A stretch of 64,000 nucleotides of DNA from Inga oerstediana (GCA_963210345.1 OY723402.1:20748554-20812553); one strand, 5' to 3'; shown: positions 1-12,880, numbered from the stretch's first letter. The notes: generated from the sequence alone by a model not told the origin. Program-made: numbers and translations.

Positions 1-1093
1 GCATGTAAGATTTAGAGCTTCCTTCTTCCTCTACTCCAACATAACTTCCTCCGGTTCTCTCATGTCTCTCCCTCTCTTTTCTATTCTGTTTTCTCTATTT
101 CTTTCACTCTTTCTATTTCTTTCTTTTGCTTTGACCGAATTGATTAAATGAGGGAGTAAGAGAATGCTTTAATTAATATGTATGTGATTAAGAGTGAACT
201 GAGGTGTCAGCCAATTCAAGCAAAAAGAAGTATGGACAATTGATTGTGATGAGTGTGCACTATCTTTCCACTATACACATGTGAAGCTAAATGGGCCAAA
301 AGAAAATGGAGAAATGAGGAGTATGTGGGTGTTGTCCAATTATTAAAGTGAAATAGAGTGAAGCATGTGTTGTTGTGTGTTGAGAGAGTGGGAGGGTGTT
401 GTGGGGTCCTTGTGACTCCATCCAAATAAAGAAAAGGATGAGTGATTTAATTGTTTGTTAATGTGTGTGTCGGTAAGAATATTATATTGCTTATGCTTGT
501 GTGCGTTTTTAATATATATATATATATAGGTATAATTTTATCCTATTAGCTACACACACTAAGCCCTAATTTTTTTCCCATGATCTAATTTTAGATTCCT
601 TAAATTTTATAGATTCCATAATTTGAGTTATTAACAAATTCCCATTTAAATTTCCTTTTTAGAAAATCTTAACCTTCATTTAATTTTGGATATTACCCCT
701 TGCATATGATGCTCTTTGATAATCTTGCCATCCATTCACTTTAACCATATGGTAAAATTTCTAATTATGAATTCTTTAACATATTTGGAATTGATTTCCA
801 TAATTAATTCAGGGCAATTTCTAACAAATAAAATCAATATAATTCTTCCAAGAATTCATTCCTCTCATAACATAAATTCTCCCTGTTTTCCCAATTATTT
901 GAGGCCATTTGGTATTTTTTTTACTATTAAATTTGGCTAATTATTCTTTACTTTGCCAAAATTCAGTAATTATATAAAATTCATTTTTGAGGCAATTTTT
1001 TCATTAATACCTCAATTAACCATCAGATATAGTTTTTGTCCAAAAAAAAAAAAAACCATCAGATATAGTTTGGGGAATTATTCTCTATCTTCA
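1..1093. other. AT-rich noncoding DNA
   Basis: I see no gene here. Short open frames on both strands (for example near 216-425 and 716-940) have no recognisable domain, no splice context and low-complexity composition. A short TA run lies near 510-530. Confidence 0.6.
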
Positions 1094-1336
1094 TGTGTCT
1101 CTAAGGATTTTTTTTTTTTTTTGATAGAAGAAAGTTTAGGTAGGTTCGGCATCAGTCCCCTACCAAGGCCAGGGCACGGCCCCAGGGCTCTTCGAGCGCT
1201 TACAAGGGACTTACGAGATCGCCTACCAATGAGGTCTCCCCATCGGTCAGAGGGTTCGAACACACTCCCTTGTGATCGGGGTGGCAAGACCTTAACCAAC
1301 TGTGCCAAACCTCATTGGCTGTGTCTCTAAGGATTT
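1094..1336 (-). mobile_element. tRNA-derived SINE with 17-bp target duplication
   Basis: A short retroposon reading on the minus strand. From its 5' end (about 1319) it has an A-box-like TGGCACAGTTGG, then a B-box-like GTTCGAACCC around 1250-1260. It ends in a poly(A) tail, seen as the T run at 1111-1122. It is bounded by exact copies of TGTGTCTCTAAGGATTT at 1094-1110 and 1320-1336, which are target-site duplications. The body is about 209 bp, a normal plant SINE size. The perfect duplication suggests a fairly young insertion. Open frames across it (953-1330 plus, 1078-1308 minus) are not genes. Confidence 0.88.
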
Positions 1337-3136
1337 GTTCTGAACATCTGGGCGTAATTTTCAAATTGGCCTTACATATTTGTAATTTTGAGAAATTACA
1401 TTTTACCCAAACTCAGGATAATAGATATACAATATTTCTTTGGCAAAGCTACTATATTATTTTCTCTTTGACTAACGTTTAATTCGGAAAAGCCGAATGT
1501 TACCACCTCCTATCCTTTCAAGGCATTTTATGGGACTTCCGCTTAATTAAGGTTTAAGCTTAGTAGCTAGCCTCTTATATCAGACTAATTCTTGTACTTA
1601 TAAGTTCGAAATTCAGGACACAACAATTTGTGCGTAAGTACACATCAATCTTGGAAATTATTTGCTAATTGATTATCACAGTACAATATGGCAAATAACA
1701 TTAATCTCCCTTGAAGTTTGGTTGAATTACACCTAAGATTCTTTTCATTTTAAAAATGGCATCATGAATCCAATTTTATTGTTCCATTGGAGTTAATTTT
1801 TCTACATAAATAATGTGATTTTATAGATGGTATTACTTATATAATCACATTATACAATTAGTAACAATTATCATATTGGAGTTTAACATCATTTCAATTA
1901 CTAGCTCTTACGATCGTATTAAGAATTATAAAATTACACTCAATTGTGTGTCATTGTTGTCTTTTTAAATCTGTAAAATTGATCACGCAAAAAAGAAGAA
2001 GAAGTCTCATTATACCTGCAGCAGCTAGCCTATTTTATGTTGAGACATAGAATTTCGCTCTTATGTATATGCCCAAAGTTTTAATTGTTGAATTTTATGT
2101 ATTTATTTCATTAAATATTTGAATTGAATAGTCTCTCATGACTTCCCAACATCAAGTGATGGCCTAATTTCCTAATTATTAACTCGAAGGTTTATACAAG
2201 TCATTGGAGACCGAAGAGCAAGTCGACACGTTGGAGTAAGCACAACGACGTTATTATGCTTTTCTTTTCTTCCCGTTTACTATGCGCTGAAAAGGTCTCC
2301 ATTTGAGCCATTGAGAGCCGAGACCAGTGATGCCCACTTATCACCCTTTATTAAAAAAATATTTTATAAAATACTTATGAAATATTATGTCATTTATATT
2401 ATATTATATTATATGTAGTAAAACAATTTAAACTATGTAAATTAATATTTATTGTTATTCAGTACTCACATATTTTAATTTCTTTTTGATAATTATATTA
2501 AAATAAATGGAATGACATGTAATAGTCTATTAAATATTAATACAAAATATAAGTCCACTTTAATAAACCTCACAAAAACTAATAAAGGGTTTATAAGTAG
2601 GTTAACTAATTAAATTTATTAACACTTACAATACTTTAACTTCCAATGTTATCTTATAGTATGAATTCCAAGGTAATCGAATCAGTTGTTGAACTGGTTG
2701 AGAAAGTAATTCAAGGATTAATCATCCAACCGGAATCAAAGTGGTCATAATTTAAAATATATATATATATACACATAATTTAAATTTTTTTGGTGTAAAA
2801 ATATTATTTAATTAAAATATACAAAAATTTTCATTTATAACAGTAAAAAAATTAATATTTAAATAGAAAGGCATTAATCCTCAAGTGAATAAAGCAGAGC
2901 TAGTAAAGCACAAATAATTAAACTTAATTACAAAAAAAAAAAGTTCAAATCTCAAAATAATCAAACTCAAGAGTTCACAATCACACTAACAAAAAGGATT
3001 TTTACAGAAAAATATTAAAACCACGTGGTATTTGGCTCAGGTGGTGCACAAAAAATATATACTAAAAATTTAATGAAGGGATTTGGAGGGGAAGGGAGGG
3101 AAAAATTTTATGAGTTGAATTTAAAAAAAGAAATTA
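1337..3136. other. AT-rich noncoding DNA
   Basis: No open frame of interest. Homopolymer and TA-rich stretches (for example 2756-2771) and diffuse AT-rich sequence only. Confidence 0.6.
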
Positions 3137-3402
3137 GAGAAATGGGGTTATAAAAATTTAATAAGGGGAAGATGTAAGATAAAATAAAAAGAAAAATTAA
3201 TTAAAAATTGTTAACTCCACTTCTCTAATTTTTTAAAATCCAAGTCAAAAAACGTTTCTCTCCAATTTTTGAAAGGGGAGAGAAATTTTTTTAAAATTAG
3301 ATTTAAGAAAATGAGAGAAGTGTGGTTAAAAGTTTTTAATTAATTTTTTTACTTTTTTATTTTATATCATCTCTTTATTAAAATTTTGTAACCCTACTTC
3401 TC
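3137..3402. repeat. Fold-back (inverted-repeat) element
   Basis: Two arms of about 105-110 bp, 3137-3239 and 3293-3402, are imperfect reverse complements. The outer ends are GAGAAATGGGGTTATAAAA on the left and TTTTGTAACCCTACTTCTC on the right. The centre also folds (TTTCTCTCC near 3256 with GGAGAGAAA near 3278). The whole unit could form one long hairpin, typical of a small non-autonomous DNA transposon. No target duplication was identified with certainty. Confidence 0.65.
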
Positions 3403-3530
3403 ACTACTACAAAAAAGTAAAGCTGTGACACTTATAAATTGATTAGCTGTGACGTTAGATAAGTGCTACATATTTGGACGCCACTAAAAGAAGCTGTGGC
3501 GCTGGTAAGAAATATTGTTATGAAAATAAG
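3402..3530 (+). mobile_element. Possible CACTA terminus fragment
   Basis: Begins CACTACTACAAAAAAG, like En/Spm-type termini, and is followed by repeated GCTGTGACRY-like words (3422, 3447, 3493), as in CACTA subterminal regions. No matching right terminus or transposase lies nearby, so this would be a stub. The first bases abut the fold-back element just upstream. Confidence 0.4.
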
Positions 3531-5066
3531 AAATATTTCAAACATCTTTTTTTCTTTTCATGTTTTGTTCCTATTTGTTCTAGGAAATTAGAGAAGATGC
3601 AGAAAACATTGTGTTTTCATTAATAATAATCATGTTAATAAAGCAAATTATTATTTTCACCCTTCTCTCAACCATTCAGATATGTTTTTAAAAATAATGT
3701 TTTAGATATATATTTTTATAATTTTTTTGTTTCCAAAACTTATCCTAAAAAATTATTCTTTTTTTTTTTAGCCAATGCCTAAAAAATTATTCTTAAAAAA
3801 TCTCCTGAGAACACAAATAACAAAAAATAAAATAAAATAGAATTAAACAAATTATTAGGCCTTGTTTGATTTTCTGTTTTCAAAACAATTTATTATTTTT
3901 AAAATAAAAAATTAAAAGCTTCTTTGGTAATTAATTTTTAGTTAAGTGTTTTTTTAAAAGAAAATAAGTTCACATCTTTTTCTTTAGCTAGACGTCTTGA
4001 ACTTTCACTTCTTAAACTTGAAGAAGCCCTCCCCAATTTCAATCTGCATACATGCCATCTCCACTCTCCAATTTGCTTGGTGCTCACCAAAGTTGATTTT
4101 AAAAACAATTATTTAAAATAATTTTTATATTTTTTCTTAAATATGATTTTTCGAAACAATCATCCGATTTTATTTTCTCATCAAAACTTATACAGAAATT
4201 TTTTTATATAATTATTCCAGAAAATTAATAACAGAATCAAAGACTGAAGTTCCAAGGGTCTGCACCTTTTATTAAATGCTGCATGTTAGTCAACCAAGTG
4301 AGGCACTAGATCGAAGGTCAATGATTAAATTAATATATTTTAAATGTCAAATAATTGTTTTAAAATAAAGACAAAAATAAGAACAGAAATTTATGGAAAA
4401 AATTGGTTTCAAATAAAAAGATAAAATTAATTAAAAATATAACACAAGTAAAAATAAAAAAAATAATTTAATATATTAACAAATATTTTATAGTTAAAAA
4501 ATGAAAAATAATTCTGACATGTAACATTTATTTGAAAGTTTAATTTTTAAATTTATAGTTTTAATTTATAAAACACACATTTTTCTTGAACATTTCCTCA
4601 CTAGTTTTTTTAATTCTTACCCTGTGTGTGTTTATGTATAAAATATGATTTAAAACATGATTTAAAAATTTTTTTAAAAAAAATTGATTAGTTCAAATGG
4701 CTAAACATTTCATGGGTTTTACTAGTTTTATCCCGGATTGACTAATCACAAGAGCTAGTTAGGAGATTGATCATGGTCATAAATATTAGACCTCTATTCA
4801 TTTTATCTCTAATATCTATCCTTTTTTCCAAACTAATTTACTTGTAAATGAATTTAGATCTCTCATATTGTACTTTGGTATTTTAGGGAGATTAAATCGT
4901 TGTAATTAAATAATTTAGCTAGCTTGCTTAACCTACCCAAATTAGTTAATTTTAATTTATAATGAAAAGCAACATTCGCAAACACACACAGATATCGAAA
5001 TAGCTAATGATCATTATTAGCTTGATTTTTACGCAACAAAGTCCGTTATAATTTTTGGTGTTGTAG
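3531..5066. other. AT-rich noncoding DNA upstream of CRK relic
   Basis: No supported gene. A GGCCTTGTTTGATT-type terminus near 3858 with a weak inverse near 4240 hints at a small hAT-like element. I looked here for the missing first exon of the downstream CRK (signal peptide plus first DUF26 domain) and found none. Confidence 0.5.
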
Positions 5067-8000
5067 GTACAACTCCAATGGTTTCTTTGACGAGGCGACG
5101 CAGCCTTTCAATTTCGTTTTATGTGGGAATCAGACGACAGGAGAAGCCACTCCATTTACCACAACAGTACAACAAGTTCTAATGAATCTCCAAATAAAAA
5201 CACCTAAAATCCCTGGTTTCTTTGCAGCCACGAAGATGAATGTTCCCAATAATAATAATGGTGCAACTATTTATGCGTTTGCTCAATGTACTGAGACTAT
5301 TATGGCAAATGATTGCCTTGATTGTTTGAAGGGTCGGTACAACAGTATGGAGATTTGTCTTCCATTTTCAGATGGAAGGGCTTTTGATGCTGGTTGTTTC
5401 TTGAGATACTCTACCACTTCCTTCTTTAATGATACCCACACAATTGATATCAAACCCATTATCAAAAAAGGTACAAGTCATTCAAGGATTTTAATATAGC
5501 CCCTTTTGTCTTAGATGCGTGTAGTTACTTAATTATTGTGTAGAATTCAAAATGAGAGACTAGTTTGAAAATGATTACTTTTGCTTCCTTATATTTTGCA
5601 GGATCAAGTAAAAAAGGGGTCATAATTGGAGGGTTGTTGGAGGTGTAGCCCTTGTTTTAATCCCCCTTGCATTGTTTGCTTGGAGTAGACGATCAAGAAG
5701 GAATAAGAGCGTTCCTAGAGGTAAATTACTTGAAAAGTTTATAAATTTGGCAATTACTTAATGTGATGCTTTGGTTTTCTTATCTATGAAATGTGAATAG
5801 TACTTGGGTATGTGATTCTCCTATCATATAGCCATATAGGGTCTAGTTGTAGTACATTTTGAAATCACAAACTTATATATGGAAAAAGAGTCTTCCAATT
5901 CCAAGGTCAATGTGTAGCAAGTGACTAATATGATGAACTCAATCAACTTAAGTATAGGGGTCAGAGGATTCTCCTTCAGACTGGTTGCATTTTAGATCTT
6001 GTTCAATCATTCTTCTTTAATTTTATCCATAACAAGTAATTTGACAACGATACCAATTTTGTGTCACCTAGTTAATGATGCGCCTTGACCTTTATTTTGT
6101 GTCAAGAGTTGCGAGGTTTGTTGCACTTCCAAACTTGGCTCTCTCCCATCTCAATTTTATTCAATTTCCTTTTGATTTTCCTGCAAATAAGGTCAACTAG
6201 CACTGCGCAATTAAAGGAAAATCATCATAGAAGGCTTGGTTAAAGCCCTCATTTGTTTTATTAAGTTAAGAGATGACTTTGACTTGCATTTTCCCAAACA
6301 GGATACATAATTGGAGCAAGCAAGTTGGAAGTTCTTACTACTTATAATTATAATGATTTGATATTTGCAACAAAAAATTTCAGTGAAGAAAACAAAATAG
6401 GACAAGGAGGATTTGGGGCTGTATACAAGGTAACTTTAATCTGATATTCAATATTTAAATATTGATCATGTCGGATGTCACTAAATTAGATTTATATAAT
6501 GTTGTAAAAAATATGTTTTCAAAAGGACAAATTATTAAAGGTGGTACTTATAAAACTATCACAATTGAAATTCTTTACCATCGCGCAGGGAACTTTGAAG
6601 AGTGGTAAAGTTGTTGCAGTCAAAAAATTAACTTTACGCAGATCCAGGAAGATGGAGGTGGAATTTGAAAGTGAAGTGAAGCTTATAAGTAATGTTCATC
6701 ATCGGAATCTTGTTCGGCTTCTGGGATGTTCTAATAATGGCCATGATAGAATCCTTATTTATGAATACATGAAAAACGGCAGCCTTCGACAGCTTTGTAT
6801 TTGGTATATATCTTTATATCAACCAATGACTTTTGCAATTACATGTGCATCAGCTATTATTCTCCTCAATAACATTATGACATGAGTTTGTATTTTTATA
6901 TCAACAACACAACAATGACTTTCTCCAAAAAAAGAGAGCCTAATCTTATGTCATAATATTATTGGAGAAAATAGCAAAAGCTTTGATATTTTTTAAGGTT
7001 CACCCTTCATATTTTTCTTTCAAAAAAAAGGTAGAAACAAAGGTTCTCTCAAGTGGAAGCAGCGATACAAAGTAATGTTAGGGATAGCAAGAGGTTTGGC
7101 TTATCTATATGAGGAATTTCACGTACATATTATACATAGAGATATAAAGACCCACAACATCCTCTTAGATGATTATTTACAACTTAAAATTGCTGATTTC
7201 GGACTAACAAAGCTATTACCTGAGGACAAATCTCATTTAAGCACAAAAGTTGCAGGAACATAGTAAGCCAAGAGAACTATTTTTGTTTAATTTTCTTCAC
7301 TTCTATCATAGCACTTGGATTGTCTAAGGTATTGATAATATGTCTATATATTGTACACATGCATACAAGTCAATGGAACAATACTCCTTCTACACCTATT
7401 AACTTTAATACTTAAAAGTATCCATATCTATGTCAAACATGACACAATAATTTACATGACGTGTGCATATTTCAGATTTTATTGGACCTATATTTATTGG
7501 TGTTTATATATGTTTTATTTCTTCTGGAGTCATTATCGTTTTAGTCATCTAATCATAAATGTTATAATATGTGTTTTGTTAGAGTATACACGGCACCAGA
7601 GTATATAATTTATGGCCAATTATCAGAAAAGGCAGATATCTATAGCTATGGTGTTGTCATCTTAGAAGTTATCAGTGGTAAAAAAAGCACGGATCTAATA
7701 AAGCTTGATGATGATGATGAGGAAGCACACCTCCTTCAGAAAGTGAGAAACTTCCCATTAATATCTAAAAATGCAGTCTCTTTTTTTTTTTTTTTTTGAG
7801 AAAATTTAGATTATGAAATCTGTTTTTAATAATACAGCCTAAGTTATTTTTTCTTTGCTTTTGGAAAATCCATTCTTTCACTATTGCCGATGAATCTAAG
7901 AAATATCCGAAAATAAATTCACATAATTGTTCATTTGTCTTTTGTACCCCTCTGTTTCACTTCCCTCTTATCCAACTTGATAGTCTTGGAAACTTTATGA

Positions 8001-8215
8001 GAAAGACAAGCACTTGGATATGGTGGACAAGACCTTAGATCCTAATAAGTATGATGCAGAAGAAGTGAAGAAAATCATAGAGATTGGTTTTGCTTTGCAT
8101 CCAAGCATCTGCTGATATGAGGCCAGTGATGTCTGAAATAGTTGTTATGCTCCAAAACAAGGACTTATTACAGAACATGTGTCCAACTATGCCCATCTTG
8201 ATTGAAACTAATTAG
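5067..8215 (+). pseudogene. Cysteine-rich receptor-like kinase (CRK) pseudogene, first exon missing
   Basis: Relic of a DUF26 receptor-like kinase, a plasma-membrane Ser/Thr kinase family. Exons inferred from splice sites and the second CRK copy: 5067-5470 (second DUF26 domain with C-x8-C-x2-C, CTETIMANDCLDC), 5602-5720 (membrane helix and basic stop-transfer), 6302-6429 (glycine-rich loop GQGGFGAVYK), 6589-6803 (VAVKK lysine), 7031-7262 (HRDIKTHN catalytic loop, DFG), 7583-7742 (APE, SEKADIYSYGVV), 7984-8215 (C-lobe end, TAG at 8213). Exon 1 with signal peptide and first DUF26 is absent. Frame breaks: in the membrane exon near 5628, one extra base near 6787, a stop at the 7262/7583 junction, one extra T near 8090. 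The alternating exon-intron layout matches the copy at 28174-37289, so the two are duplicates. Not expected to make a receptor. Confidence 0.9.
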
Positions 8216-8297
8216 CCGTAGTCCATGGCTTACTCCTCTACTTGTACTGTTTCTGTTTTTTCATTTGATCAACAGAGACTAATCCCCTTGAGACTTA
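8216..8297. other. Former 3' flank of CRK pseudogene
   Basis: Sequence following the stop codon; no clear poly(A) signal or feature. Confidence 0.4.
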
Positions 8298-8407
8298 GAG
8301 TGCAAAAAATTTTTGCCCCTCTCATCAAGTACACTTATTAGGATTTGAACTTGTGTTCTCTTTTTACAGGGGAGATACCTCTTACCATCTTAACCAACAG
8401 CTTGATG
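8298..8407 (-). mobile_element. tRNA-like SINE fragment
   Basis: Read on the minus strand it has an A-box-like AGCTGTTGGTTAAGATGG (about 8407-8390) and a B-box-like CAAGTTCAAATCCT (about 8355-8340), at SINE-like spacing. No poly(A) tail or clean target duplication was seen, so this is probably a decayed or truncated copy. Confidence 0.5.
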
Positions 8408-8747
8408 GTCTTGTACTTTATCCTTTAACTCTAAACTCAATGTTACTGCCCTCATTTCTACATTACTATTAGATAGCTAGCAAGGTAATTGTGTTTTATG
8501 TAAAGAACCACTTGAGTGTGATTTTGGAATTTTGAATTGAGAATCCAATTGTACATTATTCAATATTTGTGTGACTTGGAAAGCTACATTAAAATTCTTA
8601 TAAGTTTAATTTAAATGTGACATTAAGAATACAGTTTTATTCTTTAATTGAAGAAGTTAATATTTGTACGTAATGTGACCTTTTGAAAGTGATACCAAAA
8701 GTTCCCTGTTATGGGTTGTTTGGTAAATTACCCCTTTGGAGACAGCT

Positions 8748-10342
8748 TGTTAAATTATGTTATCACGTTTACATGTAACTTCTATATACAAGGTTTGTTT
8801 TGTAAAGTCACATATTTTAGTATATTGACAAATCCCTATTTTAATTATATATTTTTATACTTTAATTGGGTTTTTGCCATAACAATTGAGCCAAAATTGC
8901 CTTTCCTGAGATAAATTGAGATTAAGAGAAAATAAATTAAATTAGGACTAAAAAGGGTAAATTGTCAAAATAATTATAATTACTCTTAATAATTGATTTT
9001 TCTGAAATTATTTGATGTTGGTATAAATATTTTTTAATTGAAAATCATTGAAAATTTGGATTAAAATCTGAAAATGGCAATTTGGGGTTTGAAATTCAGG
9101 AATGACAGTTTGGTCCCATGAATATGGAAAATGACATTGTAGTCTAACAATTGAAACTCAGCGTTTTTGGTTTAATGGATTAGGTCTGAATGGAGATGGG
9201 CCTCAGCAATTGTTGAAAGCAAAAACGACATCCAGAGCAGCTGAATCAAAACGGGGGGCCGCGAACAGAGAGAGCTGCGGAGTTGGGAGCTGAAAGCGAA
9301 GAGCTGAGGGAGGAGAGGAGGTTGCTGAGAGTCAGGATTCGTGGGGGGTGGCCGCAAGCTTCATTTGCCATACACATAGCTCCGCCCCTCACCAACATCC
9401 ACCACCGTCGCTGTCTTTGTCCGTCACGGCCAGAGAAACAGAACCGAGAGAGCTGGGAGTTTGGAGATTGAAAACACAGCTGAGAGCGAGGAGCTCAGCT
9501 GCGAGTTGGAAGACAGGAGTGGAGAGGAGAGTGAGCTAGGACTAGAGAACTGAGAGCGTGACTGAGAGAGCTGGGAGCTGGTTCTGTCCACCGTTCACCT
9601 CCACCGCCGCTGCACCAGTCGGAGTTGCAGACGGAGCTCTGGGCTCCACGGGAGAGCTGGAGCTGAGAGATGGAGAAAACTGAACTAGAAGGGAGAAGCA
9701 GAACACCACCGTCGACCACCATCACCTTCACTTCAGTCCACTATCTTCTCACCTTAATCAGTCATCGCTGTCACGACCTCCGGCAGCCTCCTCTGCCTCT
9801 GAATTCATGCATGTCATGGCTATCTCTGATTTGTTTATATGATTTTGCCTCTTGATGCTGTATTGATGGTTTGCAGTAGCTAAATCTCTTCTAATCCTAG
9901 AGCAATGGATTGATTCTTGATGGTCGGAGTAAAAAGGGGAGTTTATTTTATTTTATTAGTTTGACTATATATTTATGATTTATTTGGTTTAAGGAGTTGT
10001 AATTTATAGTTAAGACTAATATATTTGGTTTAATCTTTGTTTGAATCAATTTGTGATTTGAATTAGTTTATGTTGAACATTGTGCTCATCAATACATGTG
10101 ATTACATATATATATTTCATTGTAATTTTCTTGATTATCTATTATCTTGCATGGTATTGTTTGGATATTGAGTTGATTTTAAATTACTTTGGAACCAATT
10201 GCATTAATTAATTCACAATCACACACTAAGAGTAATTAATAGCATATCTGGAGTAGGGGTTCCTCTCTTTTGATGATAAACTAATCGGTTGATAGGGTTT
10301 GGTATTTTAGAAAACATAGTGATTTCATAAATTGCATACAAA
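8748..10342 (+). repeat. Unclassified dispersed repeat, copy 1 (left part)
   Basis: An AT-rich first half (8830-9130) aligns by eye at roughly 75% with 41495-41800. It is followed by a GC-rich block rich in GAGAGC/AGCTGGGAG words (9240-9700) and CCACC-rich words (9400-9790). The open frames in 9172-9855 on both strands are composition artefacts. The repeat is interrupted by the CACTA element at 10343 and resumes at 20259. Family unknown; it could be part of a long LTR or a non-autonomous element. Confidence 0.5.
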
Positions 10343-10640
10343 CACTAGTGCAAAATATTAATTTAGCTACATAATTTTGCATCAGTTACTTGAAGAACCG
10401 AAGTCATAATTCATGTGACATAATTTCGCTTCTGTTTTATGTGTAACTGACGCCGTAATGTACAATATGGCATCAGTTACTTGAAGAACAGAAGTAATAA
10501 TTCATGTGACATACATTCGCTTCTGTTTTAAGTGTAACTGACGCCGTAATGTACAATATTACATCAGTTGTATATTCAACTGATGTCGTAATTAAGAAGC
10601 TATAACAATAATAATTATGGAATCAGTTTAGTGAGTACCA
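10343..10640 (+). repeat. CACTA left terminus and subterminal repeats
   Basis: After the 13-bp terminus there is a nearly exact tandem duplication with a 91-bp period (10379-10469 and 10470-10560). Each unit carries GCATCAGTTACTTGAAGAAC and TAACTGACGCCGTAATG. Further GACG/CATCAG-type copies run to about 10640. Such arrays are the binding sites for the element's own DNA-binding protein in characterised CACTA elements. The first eight bases, CACTAGTG, are a perfect palindrome. Confidence 0.85.
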
Positions 10641-12440
10641 GAAGCCATAATTAATATAAAGTTTTGGAATTTACTTTTGAAATAAATAAATTTAAAATAT
10701 AACATGTCATAATTGTAATTAAATACTATAAATAATTTTTCCCAAAATATAATTATATTATACTTATATTGTAAATGAATTTTTTTAAGTGGGTCATTTA
10801 TAGCTCCGGACCATCTGATAGAGATTGATGAATTTCTTTTAGCTACTGAACCAAACCTAGTTAATTATAAAAATTTTAAAAATTTGATGATCAATTTATG
10901 GGTGGAACTTAACCCATAATTTATAATTTATTTATCAAACTTATTTATAGTATCGGGTCCTATAAGAACCCAAAGCCTTAATTATAACCCACATGGTTCT
11001 AAAGAAGTCTTACAAATATGTTAATTATTTTTTTTCTAAAAAAAAAACCGGAATACAAGGACGGTTCAAGCCAACAGACGCCCTAATTCAAACCCACGGC
11101 TCCACCATCTGCTAAGTTCGCGGCATCACCATATGAATTTCGCTCCAGCGGCTCTGCTTCCACAACTGTCCTTCATCGCTGTTGATGCAACTTCGCAGCT
11201 TTGCAACTCCGTCGGATTCCAGATAGAGCTTTGATAGAACTTCATCGCTGTCAATTTGAAGTTTTCACTGCGCCGTGGTGGGTCTTGATTTTCCTCCAAA
11301 TTCCAAGATCGCAGGGCCTGGTGAGTTCTGCAATAATGGGATTTTTAGTTGTATGAGTTTTTTGTTTGTCTAATTTTACATTCTATTACGTGTAATGGTA
11401 TAATTTTTTCGTTTGTCTAATTCTATGTTCTGCAATCTGAAGCCATTGTTTGTCGTGGATTTTTTGCTGTATGATATATTGCTGTAATTATAGAGATAGA
11501 AGCTGGACACTAGTGCATTGAATTTAATGACTGCTTTGGAGTTGCTTGGATTGTGCACCGTGGTTTCCCTTTTGTTCCTTGCGTTTTTAAGGAGTGCTGG
11601 TTCTGTTTTTGCTTTTTTGAGACTCTGTTTCAGTTTATTTGTTTTGGCTTGTTTGTTTTGGTGTTTGGTGGTGATGTTACTGAACTTGCTTTTGCTGATG
11701 ATTAATAGAATTATACGATTTACTAGCATTGCATAGCATTGGGTCATTGTACGGGGTTAGGCATTGTATTATTATTCAAAGGGATATGCAAGAAACATAT
11801 GGACTGGGCAAGTGCTCTTCTAGCATAGAAATCTGGCCTAGCATAGTAGATTCTCAGAGTTGAAATAGCATAGTCCAAGGCATCCACAACAAAATCTGCA
11901 TATCATTAAGAAACTGGCAATTTTGTTGGATATTATTCAGCAAGCTAAGGGAAGGTTTTAAATTAAGCACGGCACGCAGGACTAGTCTGTTCATTTGTTG
12001 CATGGAATACAAGCATCAATAATAACAATCAATAATCAATTTGTAAAGTTGCATCTGTTAAAATTTGAAATGAGGTGCTTGCAGAAATTACAATATGCAT
12101 GTAAAATATCTAACTTTGACAAGTTTGACAGACTTGAAAAATGAGGAGACTATTAAAACGCATGCAAATTGTGTAGTTCTAACTTACCCATTTCTACCAT
12201 TGTTAACTGAATTTGATTAACTGTTAAGTCCCATGTTAATCAAGCACTCAAGACTCAAGAGCAATACTTAAATATTTTTGAGATTAATCTAACAAAAGGA
12301 GCGAAAGAGGCTTAGCCCACTTCATAGGAGTAAGGAAGAGAACTTGATGGAATCTTAACAGGGAGAGATTTAATTAAATCCTTGAGAAGGATATTTGTTA
12401 CATAGCGTCCATCAAGCTGTATTTCGCTAAGTAATATGTA
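10641..12440 (+). other. CACTA 5' region, probable leader and intron
   Basis: No convincing long open frame. 11080-11320 is less AT-rich and CT/GC-mixed, and ends in CCTG followed by GTGAGTT, so it may be a noncoding first exon of the transposase transcript. Open frames at 11376-11747 (minus) and 11518-11736 (plus) show no domain. Confidence 0.4.
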
Positions 12441-12668
12441 AGAGTTGCCTCTATATGTTACATTCGTTTTACTGAGACACCACACTGAAAAAAAGCAGCC
12501 TCACTTTCTGTTTCATCCTTTCCAAAACAAACATCTTTCTCATAATTTCAAATCCACACCATCCCCACTTGTCCTACTTATATCTTGTGGAACCTCTGTT
12601 TTTTTCGTTTTTTTCCTGGTAAGGGCAACCTCTGTTAGGCTCGAAACCTAAGACTGACAAATACAACC

Positions 12669-12880
12669 TCACGAATCTAACTCAGTCCAAGCAAAAGCAA
12701 CAGGGCTCGCGACTTGGTGGTTGTCGTTGCTCCACACAATGCTTCCAAACTCAGACCTAATCGAACTATCAGCACCCTTCTTTGATACAAAAGTCACCGT
12801 ATATCTCTGCCTTTCCCCTACATTCTTAAACACCAGCTTGGTGGGTTTCACCGTTATTCCAACCAAGGAAGACGGTACGG
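12669..12880 (-). pseudogene. Captured subtilisin-like protease 3' fragment (antisense)
   Basis: The minus frame 12866-12669 encodes about 65 residues that match the C-terminal fibronectin-III-like domain of plant subtilases: ITVKPTKLVFKNVGE, then YTVTFVSKKG, then FGSIVWSND and SPVAFAW. Subtilases are secreted serine proteases. The catalytic domain is absent. The fragment lies inside the CACTA element, opposite to the transposase, and a noncoding tail towards 12440 may be its 3' UTR. Homology stops at about 12880. This looks like host gene capture by the transposon, not a separate gene. Confidence 0.75.

Noticed and set aside
1240..1320. Possible tRNA gene from A-box and B-box words
   Set aside because: Cannot fold into a cloverleaf and has SINE flanks and a poly(A) tail, so it is a retroposon.
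9172..9855. Overlapping open frames on both strands in a GC-rich block
   Set aside because: Low-complexity GAGAGC/CCACC composition within a repeat that recurs elsewhere; no domain, no splice structure.
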